Assembly (NCBI RefSeq): GCF_009831575.1
Contig: NZ_WUUT01000002.1
Span: 248,001 to 312,000 of the forward strand
Direction: 5' to 3'
DNA length: 64,000 nt
Source of the DNA: Halovenus carboxidivorans
Lineage (GTDB): Archaea > Halobacteriota > Halobacteria > Halobacteriales > Haloarculaceae
Both the position numbers and the translations under genes were made by a program. Every line of letters begins with the position of its first letter. The first letter of the stretch is position 1. This document shows positions 57,092-64,000 of the stretch, piece after piece. The notes beneath the pieces are model-generated. The model saw only the letters and a list, made by a program, of their open reading frames with translations. It had not been told where the DNA came from and did not search any database.

Positions 57092-59950
57092 ATGACTGTT
57101 CAGAGTTTCAAGAAATATCCATACGAGTGCGAGATTGCCGGAGATCTTTCACTCGTCGTTTCGGCGAAGAATGATGCCGATTGTGTGCTGTCACTCTACA
57201 AAGGCGACGAGATGGTAGCAACCAGAGAATGTGATCCAGAGTTCTTCGATCCAGATACTGGATTCGATCGTCAACAGATCCACGCTCTCGGAAAAGAACT
57301 GGCACAGTCAGCCGGTATTGGCGAAGAAACCATATTAGAAGGGTTCTCTGGCGCGATTTTTGAAGTCCAGGCGATGCGTGGCTTCCCCGGCCCCCGCCTG
57401 GCTCCTATTATCGAACACAAACACCCCGTCGCGTCATGCCCTGCTCCGGGGTGGACAGTAACGCCACTCGATCCTGCTACAAAATGGGAGGAGCTCGAAT
57501 CCCGCTTCGACGACTGGCTTGATCGCAATGACCTGGAGATTTGGGAAGACGACCCCGGCACGGGGAAAACAACCTCAGCCGCCAAAGCGGCGTCTAACTC
57601 TGACCACTCGGTCGTGTTCTATCTCCCGACTCATCGGAACTGTCAGGAATTTCTCGATGAAGACGAGATCCCGAGTGACTACTATCATCTCAAAGGCGCG
57701 GGACAACCACGACACAAGTGCTGTATGCGGGCGAAGGTGAATGAGAGCCAGTGTTCAGAACATGACGAGCCTGAAGCGATGTGTCCGATATATGATTTCC
57801 CCGAGGAGCACGAAATTCGCCGTGAATACGAGCGGTTGGAACGAGAAGTCGGCGGGATACAAGCTCACCGGGAACTGAATTTGTTTGAGAAGGACTGGCA
57901 TGGTGATGCGGTCGAGAAATCGCAGACCGATGAAGAACTCGTTGGGAAGTGCAAATGGTTAGAACAGTTCGACGAGCTTGATCGTCTCTCCCACGTTGTC
58001 ACAGTCCATGCGTATCTCGGCTTGGGACTGCTTGACGAGTTCGAGTGCCACATCATCGATGATCTCCAGAACGAGCCGAGTATCGAACGACAAGTCAGAC
58101 CGTCACACCTGGAGGAAGTGAGCGAGATATTGAACAGTCTGGCGAAAGACACACAGTCCCCCCTCAGTCCGGTATACGAAGCACTCTATCAGCTCGCCAC
58201 AGAGATCGAAAACACGTTCGTACAGCGAGGCGGATCGTTGGGGGATCTGTCTCCGGTCTCCTTCGAGATCCCACCGATTGCGAGGAGACATGAGTCATTT
58301 AATCATGACCGGCAAGTCGCGGAAGCACTCGCATGGGCAAAACGGGGCTACCTCAAAGACGTGTTCGGGAACCGAAACAACAAAAACTGGGGTCACGTTC
58401 CAACGTCGCTTGATTTTCTGCTGATGGCCGCAGGCGAAGTTGATGGTGGCGTGACGAAATCAGCGGCTCGACGAGCGATTGCCAGTTTTCGTGGGCTCAC
58501 CGACTGTCCCCGATGCGGTGAATCAGCCATTACGCGTCCGGATAGATCACCACCCGACTCAGAGCGGTCCGACATAGACCTTTCCGGACCGGAGCATCGA
58601 TGTGCCGAGTGTGGATGGGACGAGAATCAAGATCCCCTCATAACCTCGGATACGGATCAAGCCCGAGCTACCGCGTGGCTTCAGCATCCCGATACGGACT
58701 CATCTGGTACGCGCTCGTATCTTCAGTTCAGGCAACTCCGCCGACCCGACGAACTTCCTCCGCCTGAGAACACGTTGCTCTTGGACGCAACGCCAACTGT
58801 GGCGATGTACAAGCACCTCTTCGATGTCAAGGATGTCCATCAAGAAGGGACCGAGCGGATCGAGTCGAACGCAAACATCACGCAGATCGTCGATGGACAG
58901 TATCACCGAGGAACGATCTGTCAGACAGATACTGCTGGGCGAGGAAAGCGAAGACGGCAACGAATCCAGGAGTTTATCGACCGGGAGTGCGAGGAGCACG
59001 AAGGCGCGAACGAGGATGGTCCAGATGTTATTTTGGTCGGTCACCAGCGAGCCCGAGAGGAGGGATTCTTCCAGATTCCGTCTAATGCCGAGTGGATCGA
59101 CTTCTACACAGGCCGTGGTCTCGACCGAAAAAATGCCAAGGCACTAATCGTTATCGGAGCACCGTATCCGAACCCACAAGCACTCTCTCGACTCGCGGAA
59201 ATGCTGACCGTCGGCAAAGACATCGACCTCGGTAAGGTTGTCCACGATACGGACGAACAAGTCATCGATAAGATGATCCCGACCCATCGTCGCTACCTCT
59301 ACGATGACGGTGAAGGCAACGGCTATCAGGTAGAGATTAAGCCTCGGTGGGGGCTTCTCGGCGAGCTACTTGAAGATAAACGTGAGCGTGAGATTCACCA
59401 GATGCTCCATCGGATTCGACCAGTCCTCGCGGATGACCCGAAGGACATCTATCTCCTAACCAACGTCCCGATTGACGTGCCGATTACGACACTGACTACG
59501 ATGGAACAACTTCTCAGATGGCGACGAGAGGAGCCGATTACGATCCTCAGGCCCAAGGCACGGGAGATTCTGGATCTCGTCTCGGATCTATATGACTCTC
59601 CTCCTCAATCGGAACCGCTGAGCGAGCTCTGGCACATCGACGAGGAGGAGATCAAGACAACAATCAGTGACCTGTATACTCTGTACTGTGAGCGAATCGA
59701 AGCGGTGTCGGAGCAATCGATCCGAAACGGGATGAACGACCTCGAAGCGATCGGTCTTGCTGAGCAATCAAGACCAGGTCGATCCTACGTCTACACTCTT
59801 CCACGAACTCGCGTCACTCGCATCCAGACCGTCCTCGACAGATCGACTGACCTTTCACTCAAAGAGCGCCAGCAGTTACGCGCAGTCGTTCCCGAGGAAG
59901 CCGAATCAGCCGACTGGCTCACCGAAGCTCTCGATTTTGTCAACCGATAA
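57092..59950 (+). CDS. Large helicase-like ATPase with predicted Fe-S or zinc cluster (element replication protein?)
   Basis: A 952-aa protein. Walker A DPGTGKTT is at residues 154-161 and a Walker B-like HIIDDLQ has D323-D324. Between them lie C210, C211, C221 and C231, where XPD/DinG-type helicases carry their [4Fe-4S] cluster. A zinc ribbon follows (C472, C475, C504, C507). LLLDATPTV resembles motif III, and QMLHRIRPV (Q770, R774, R776) resembles motif VI of superfamily 2. A winged-helix-like C-terminus ends the protein. It probably drives replication of the element; a defence role is also possible. Confidence 0.8.
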   Translation: MTVQSFKKYPYECEIAGDLSLVVSAKNDADCVLSLYKGDEMVATRECDPEFFDPDTGFDRQQIHALGKELAQSAGIGEETILEGFSGAIFEVQAMRGFPGPRLAPIIEHKHPVASCPAPGWTVTPLDPATKWEELESRFDDWLDRNDLEIWEDDPGTGKTTSAAKAASNSDHSVVFYLPTHRNCQEFLDEDEIPSDYYHLKGAGQPRHKCCMRAKVNESQCSEHDEPEAMCPIYDFPEEHEIRREYERLEREVGGIQAHRELNLFEKDWHGDAVEKSQTDEELVGKCKWLEQFDELDRLSHVVTVHAYLGLGLLDEFECHIIDDLQNEPSIERQVRPSHLEEVSEILNSLAKDTQSPLSPVYEALYQLATEIENTFVQRGGSLGDLSPVSFEIPPIARRHESFNHDRQVAEALAWAKRGYLKDVFGNRNNKNWGHVPTSLDFLLMAAGEVDGGVTKSAARRAIASFRGLTDCPRCGESAITRPDRSPPDSERSDIDLSGPEHRCAECGWDENQDPLITSDTDQARATAWLQHPDTDSSGTRSYLQFRQLRRPDELPPPENTLLLDATPTVAMYKHLFDVKDVHQEGTERIESNANITQIVDGQYHRGTICQTDTAGRGKRRRQRIQEFIDRECEEHEGANEDGPDVILVGHQRAREEGFFQIPSNAEWIDFYTGRGLDRKNAKALIVIGAPYPNPQALSRLAEMLTVGKDIDLGKVVHDTDEQVIDKMIPTHRRYLYDDGEGNGYQVEIKPRWGLLGELLEDKREREIHQMLHRIRPVLADDPKDIYLLTNVPIDVPITTLTTMEQLLRWRREEPITILRPKAREILDLVSDLYDSPPQSEPLSELWHIDEEEIKTTISDLYTLYCERIEAVSEQSIRNGMNDLEAIGLAEQSRPGRSYVYTLPRTRVTRIQTVLDRSTDLSLKERQQLRAVVPEEAESADWLTEALDFVNR

Positions 59951-59967
59951 TGAGTGAGTCAAACATC

Positions 59968-59990
59968 CGTTATTAAAAATTCTAATAACG
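59968..59990. terminator. Inverted repeat after the helicase gene
   Basis: CGTTATTA/TAATAACG with a 7-nt A/T-rich loop (AAAATTC), starting 18 bp after the helicase stop. The AT-rich stem may mark transcript end or a protein-binding site. Confidence 0.45.
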
Positions 59991-60066
59991 TCTATTTGGT
60001 TCAAACCGCTCTGTGGGGGAGGACGGTCTCCATGTGCCAGAGATCTGAATACGGAACCACCGCGCA

Positions 60067-60142
60067 CCTGCTGTCAGGACCGTCTGCTCGGGTAGCGGAG
60101 TGCTCGGCTGACGTGTGCGGGGCCGCCGTCGCTGACAGCAGG
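60067..60142. repeat. 11-bp inverted repeat with 54-bp spacer
   Basis: CCTGCTGTCAG (60067-60077) and its exact reverse complement (60132-60142). Just outside, CGCA and TGCG could pair after a bulge. The spacer is GC-rich and partly self-complementary. The interval 59951-60213 contains no convincing gene. The repeat may be part of a structured RNA or a remnant of mobile-element ends. Confidence 0.5.
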
Positions 60143-60213
60143 GTCGGGTGCGAGTTCGGCCTATTCTTCCGTTCGTAAGCCACTCTGGCACGACGGAACC
60201 CCGCTTGGAACGG

Positions 60214-63200
60214 CTATTCGTCGGTGAACTCGACGCCGGTGATCTCGAATCGTGCGCCGCCTTCAGAGCCGTCGGTCACGCGAACGTCCCACCCGTGCGC
60301 TTGTGCAACCTGTTTCACGATGCTCAGCCCAAAACCGGTTCCGTCCTCCGAGGTCGAGTAGCCCGCCTCGAACACGTCGTCCCGTTCGTCTTCGGGGATG
60401 CCAGGGCCGTCGTCTTCGACGTAGAAGCCGTTGTCCAACTCTCCGACGGTTACAGTCACGTCCTTGCCACCGTGTTCGACCGCGTTCCGCATGAGGTTCT
60501 CAAGGAGTTGCCCGAGACGACTCTGGTCGGCCTGAATCCGCCGATCAGTCTCAATCATGAGTGTCGCGTGGTCAGTCGCCACGTTTTGCCAGCAATTCTT
60601 TGTGAGGAACCCCAGATTAACCGGCTCCAGGTCACCCACCTGATCCCCTTCACGGGCAAGTGTGAGGAGATCATCAATCAGGGTGTTCATTCGCTCGTGA
60701 GCACGACCGACGGCGTCGAGATGCTCGCTGTCGCACTCCTCGCGGGCCAGTTCCAATCGCCCTTCGGCAACGTTCAGCGGATTCCGGAGATCGTGAGAAA
60801 CGATACTGGCGAACTCTTCGAGCCGTTCGTTCTGACGTTCCAGATCGCTCGTTGCCTGTTTACGTTCGAGTTCGTAACTCACCAACTGACTCATGAGCCG
60901 CACGAACGTTCGCTCAGCGTCCGTGAATGGTTCATCACGTGAGCTGTCCGCGGCCAAAAAGACCGTCCCGTAGAGTTCGTCGTTGACTGTGATCTTGGTG
61001 CCGATGTAACATCCCAGATCGAATATCCCATAGGCTGGATCGTCAGCCCAGCCCGCCGCGGGTGCGTCCTGAATCTCCAGCAATCCGTCCTGGTCAATCG
61101 TTTTGCGACAGTACGACTGCGAGAGCGGGCACGAATCGCCCGGCTGTAATAGCTCGTGATCACCGCTTGCTTCGATGATCGTCTGCGTTCCGTGCTCCTG
61201 TCCGCCTCCGGGACGTTCGATGCGAGTCAGGTGCCCATAGGGGAGGTCGAGTTTTTCTGGCCCGAGTTCCAGAACCCGCGTGATTTTCTCGTCCGTGGTC
61301 AGCTCCTGATCGGTTGCGACATCGTAGAGACTCTGGAGAAATTCTATTGTCGCCGCGCGTTCCTGTTCCTGTTCTTTGCGCTCGGTGATGTCCCGATAGA
61401 TCCACAGGTGCCCCTCTCCACCAGGGAGTTCAATCGGTCGGTAACTCCGTTCGAACGTCCGACCATCTGTGAGTGCGAGTTCCTCATTGTCGGTTGACTC
61501 TCGCTTCACTACAAGCTCGTTGATCCGTGCAACGAAGTCCTCAGAATCGGTGAACATGTCACTGACCTGCTCGGCCATTTGTTCACAATCCGCGCCAATC
61601 ACCTCGTCTGGGGCACCGGGTATCTCGAACAACTCGAACAGCCGGTCGTTCACTGCGAGGACGTTCCGCGAGGCGTCTTCAGCAAGGACACCAACGGGAA
61701 GTGTCTCGAACAGCGTCGAAAGGAGCGTGTTGGCCTCTTCAAGTTCCTGCTCGCGGGCGCGAAGCTGGCCTGTCCGCTCGACTTGTTCCAGTGCCGCAGT
61801 GATGGCATCAGCCAGAATCTCGGCAAACACGACATCTTGCTGATCAAAGGCGGCGGGCGTCTCCGAGCCAGCCAGCAGGATACCATGCTCGCCAAGCGGA
61901 ACCAAGAGTTCGCTTCTGACTGGTGACTCCGGATTGTAGCGATCAGGATCGTCGTGGACATCGTCAATCGCGAGCGTCTCTCCCTGCTCGTAGACACGCC
62001 ACGCGATACTGTCACCCTCGGTAAACGTCGGAATCTCGCCGATGAGATCGCGGGTAGCGTCCGTTGCCGCGTCCGGGACGAGCGCCTCCTGGTCGTCGTA
62101 CAGGTGAATCGCGTTCGCCTCCAGTCTCAGCACGTCACGCGCCGCTTCGACGCCGATCTCGCTGATTTGCTTACGCGTATCAGCGGCAATCAGGTTGTGC
62201 ATCGTCTGGTTGAGGCCGTTGAGACGGGATTCACGCTCTCTGCGCTCGGTGATGTCCCGGAAGAGACCAACTATCCGGTCAGGCTCGTCTTCCTCCTCGA
62301 TAATGAGCCCCCGGGCCTCCGCCCAAACTGTCTCCCCCTCGTCGTTGATCATTCTGAACTCCGCATGATAGGGTTCGTCGGTTTCGATGGCTCGGTCAAT
62401 TGCCGCTTCGACCTGGGGGATGTCATCCGGATGGACGCGTTTGGCGAAGGCTTCGTATGTGCCTTCAAATGACCCGGGCTCAAGTCCAAACGCTCGTTCC
62501 AGCGTTTCGTTCCACTCGACTTCGTTAGTGCCTATTTTCCACTCCCAGATCCCCGTTTCTGTCCCCTCAAGCACGAGATCGAGTCGTCGTTTCGTCTCGC
62601 GAAGCTCCTGCTCTCGGGCTCTCAACTCGGTGAGGTCGCGGCCGATCCCGGCAATCCCGATGAGTTCTCCCTCGGAATCCGTTAACCGTCGGCTACGGAA
62701 CTGGTAGGGAATCCGGGTCCCGTCGGCTGTGCGAAGCTCGGCCTCAACCTGGTCCGTTCCAGTCTCGACAGTTGTTTCAATAGAGGCCGTAATCCGTTCG
62801 CGTTCGTCTTCGGGGAAGAAATCGAGTGCGTTCATCGCCTCAATCTCTGTCTCCGAATATCCCGTGACTTCCTCCACACGCTCGTTCCACCGCTGGAGAT
62901 CACCGTCCGGGTTGACTACATAGAAGACATCATCCAACGTATCGAGTGCCTGGGAAATGAACCTCTGCTCCGCTTCGAGTTCGTCCTGTCGTTCGCGTTG
63001 TTCCGTGACTTCGACGAAATAAAACGCGATCCCCCCATCGTCTTTCGGATAGACTTCAATGTCGAACCAGCCATCCAGTTGGGAGAAGTACTCGACGAAC
63101 GATGTCGGCTCTCTGGTTTCCATGACCTCTCGGTACTTCTCCTCGAAGCGGGTCCCTTTCGCTTCCTCGAACACGTCCCAGAAGTCCCGACCGAGGAGGT

Positions 63201-64000
63201 CATCCTCAGTCATGTCGTAGAGATCTTCAGCTTGCTCGTTGACGAGCGTGAACCGCCAATCAGCATCGACCTCGACGATTGCATCGGTCACCCGCTCGAT
63301 GATTTCCTCGCGTTTCTGTTTGAGTCGCTGTTGGTCAGTAATATCCTGAAACTGTGAGAAGACGGCGAGGACCTCGCCATCGTCGTCGGTGATGACTCGG
63401 TTGTGCCATTCACAGACGATTCGTTCGCCATCTTCTCTAACATTCTCGTTGATACTGTGATAGCCGCCCGCGTTTTCGAGCAGATCAGAGACAACGTCAC
63501 GTACCGCCGGTCGGTCAGATTCAGGAACAATAGTCTCCCATGATTCTCCAGCCAATGTCTGTTGTTCATACCCGAGAATGTCCTCAGCGGCATCGTTCAT
63601 GCGGCAGAGTTCGAAGTTGTCATTCCACTCAATGACTCCGAGAGCAGACTGCTCAAAAAACAGATTGAGCCGTTGTTCCCTCTCGGCGAGAGCGGTCTGG
63701 GTATGGTATTGTTCGACCGCATTACGGATGCGGTTTGCGAGCACCGTATACTGGCTTGTTCCACTTCCCTTCTGTAGGTAGTCCGTAACACCGGCCGAAA
63801 TGGCGTCACTGGCAATTTCCTCACTACCCTTGCCCGTATAGAGAATAAACGGTAGATCCGGATGTTCGTCCCGGACGGCTTCGAGGAACTCGATCCCGTT
63901 CTGGCCCGGCATGTCGTAGTCAGAGACGATACAGTCGAACTCGTTGTCACGGAGACGGTCCAGCCCTTCGTCAGCACTGGTGGCGGTTTCGATGACGAAC
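60214..64000 (-). CDS. Large multi-sensor histidine kinase (REC-PAS-PAS-PAS-PAS-GAF-PAS-GAF-HisKA-HATPase), N-terminus beyond window
   Basis: The frame is open to the window edge, so the start lies past 64000. The visible part begins within a receiver domain (CIVSDYDMPG with the phospho-acceptor Asp, then YTGKGSEE and DYLQKG). Three or four PAS modules (SALGVIEWN, TDAIVEVD, DDVFYVVNPDG, GIWEWK), a GAF domain, another PAS (LPVGVLAED) and a second GAF (SCPLSQSYC) follow. The kinase core has FASIVSHDLRNPLN (H box), LMRNAVEHG (N box), DDGPGIPEDE and GTGFGLSIV. It is soluble and likely integrates redox/light/metabolite cues. The receiver at the N-terminus is unusual for a hybrid kinase. Confidence 0.9.
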   Translation of the reverse strand, partial: FVIETATSADEGLDRLRDNEFDCIVSDYDMPGQNGIEFLEAVRDEHPDLPFILYTGKGSEEIASDAISAGVTDYLQKGSGTSQYTVLANRIRNAVEQYHTQTALAEREQRLNLFFEQSALGVIEWNDNFELCRMNDAAEDILGYEQQTLAGESWETIVPESDRPAVRDVVSDLLENAGGYHSINENVREDGERIVCEWHNRVITDDDGEVLAVFSQFQDITDQQRLKQKREEIIERVTDAIVEVDADWRFTLVNEQAEDLYDMTEDDLLGRDFWDVFEEAKGTRFEEKYREVMETREPTSFVEYFSQLDGWFDIEVYPKDDGGIAFYFVEVTEQRERQDELEAEQRFISQALDTLDDVFYVVNPDGDLQRWNERVEEVTGYSETEIEAMNALDFFPEDERERITASIETTVETGTDQVEAELRTADGTRIPYQFRSRRLTDSEGELIGIAGIGRDLTELRAREQELRETKRRLDLVLEGTETGIWEWKIGTNEVEWNETLERAFGLEPGSFEGTYEAFAKRVHPDDIPQVEAAIDRAIETDEPYHAEFRMINDEGETVWAEARGLIIEEEDEPDRIVGLFRDITERRERESRLNGLNQTMHNLIAADTRKQISEIGVEAARDVLRLEANAIHLYDDQEALVPDAATDATRDLIGEIPTFTEGDSIAWRVYEQGETLAIDDVHDDPDRYNPESPVRSELLVPLGEHGILLAGSETPAAFDQQDVVFAEILADAITAALEQVERTGQLRAREQELEEANTLLSTLFETLPVGVLAEDASRNVLAVNDRLFELFEIPGAPDEVIGADCEQMAEQVSDMFTDSEDFVARINELVVKRESTDNEELALTDGRTFERSYRPIELPGGEGHLWIYRDITERKEQEQERAATIEFLQSLYDVATDQELTTDEKITRVLELGPEKLDLPYGHLTRIERPGGGQEHGTQTIIEASGDHELLQPGDSCPLSQSYCRKTIDQDGLLEIQDAPAAGWADDPAYGIFDLGCYIGTKITVNDELYGTVFLAADSSRDEPFTDAERTFVRLMSQLVSYELERKQATSDLERQNERLEEFASIVSHDLRNPLNVAEGRLELAREECDSEHLDAVGRAHERMNTLIDDLLTLAREGDQVGDLEPVNLGFLTKNCWQNVATDHATLMIETDRRIQADQSRLGQLLENLMRNAVEHGGKDVTVTVGELDNGFYVEDDGPGIPEDERDDVFEAGYSTSEDGTGFGLSIVKQVAQAHGWDVRVTDGSEGGARFEITGVEFTDE

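Larger units (their letters stand above)
53794..60000. mobile_element. Integrated virus/plasmid-like element at tRNA-Leu (right end not seen)
   Basis: Immediately after the tRNA 3' end the sequence becomes visibly less GC-rich and codon use shifts (more A/T-ending codons than in core genes). It encodes a tyrosine integrase, a PadR-like regulator, a RarA-tail-like protein, an RHH-like microprotein, a structured intergenic block and a helicase. No copy of the tRNA 3' end was found by eye up to 64000, so the element either extends past the window or is a remnant. The limit at 60000 is arbitrary. Confidence 0.7.

Noticed and set aside
59998-60005. GGTTCAAA resembling the T-loop of tRNA-Leu, as a possible attR
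   Set aside because: Only eight bases match before divergence; far shorter than normal att repeats and no acceptor-stem sequence follows.
60001-60191. 60-69-codon minus-strand frames between the helicase and the sensor kinase
   Set aside because: No promoter, no conserved pattern and composition unlike acidic haloarchaeal proteins; the region is better described by its inverted repeats.

Overview
The window is a stretch of a haloarchaeal (class Halobacteria) chromosome. The signs are GC-rich DNA; very acidic predicted proteins; TATA boxes 24-30 bp upstream of start codons, which implies mostly leaderless mRNAs; archaeal markers (CDC48 with an Hsp20-like partner, ribosomal protein S8e, archaeal CoaD, TruD, SAMP1-like ubiquitin-fold protein, DUF2240, UPF0058); and many small conserved haloarchaeal proteins. 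I cannot name the species.

Layout. 1-10 kb: 3' end of truD, then a neighbourhood that looks dedicated to a tungsten-pterin enzyme: aldehyde ferredoxin oxidoreductase, an unknown acidic protein, a MoaD-like protein ending in Cys-Cys, a SAMP1/MoaD protein ending in Gly-Gly, three small unknown genes and two MoeA paralogues, one fused to a PBP-like domain. A DUF2178 membrane protein/XRE repressor pair with a perfect operator-like palindrome sits inside it. 10-22 kb: housekeeping and metabolic genes including a DUF7127-like/cdc48 operon behind duplicated promoters, a cold-shock protein, a serine hydrolase, an acyl-CoA dehydrogenase and RNase HI with a short overlapping upstream ORF. 22-34 kb: formamidase-type amidase with a zinc-ribbon insertion, luciferase-like oxidoreductase, mutS, alcohol dehydrogenase, serine acetyltransferase, nitrilase and a DMT transporter. 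34-39 kb: DUF5810/DUF5809/NUDIX operon converging on a KaiC-receiver-histidine kinase signalling operon. 39-53 kb: a membrane Fe-S ETF:menaquinone oxidoreductase-type protein, a PhoU/AbrB regulator, rps8e, pyrF, enoyl-CoA hydratase, menF-menD, a J-domain protein, a candidate structured RNA in front of dinB, a winged-helix regulator, coaD and a mini-TFB.

From 53.7 kb the character changes. A tRNA-Leu(UAG) gene is followed 57 nt later by a tyrosine integrase and a lower-GC block with a PadR-like winged-helix protein, an orphan domain resembling the C-terminus of RarA/MgsA, a 42-aa RHH-like protein, a hairpin-rich intergenic region and a 952-aa helicase-like ATPase with a four-cysteine cluster and a zinc ribbon. 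This is best read as the left part of an integrated virus or plasmid. No duplicated tRNA end (attR) is visible before the window ends, so its right boundary is unknown. The window closes inside a very large REC-PAS-GAF histidine kinase whose start lies beyond base 64000.

Functional links. Acyl-CoA dehydrogenase, enoyl-CoA hydratase, the ETF:menaquinone-type oxidoreductase and MenF/MenD together outline fatty-acid oxidation delivering electrons to a menaquinone pool. The AOR/MoaD/MoeA cluster supports tungsto- or molybdopterin cofactor assembly. No CRISPR array, rRNA or intact insertion sequence was seen.
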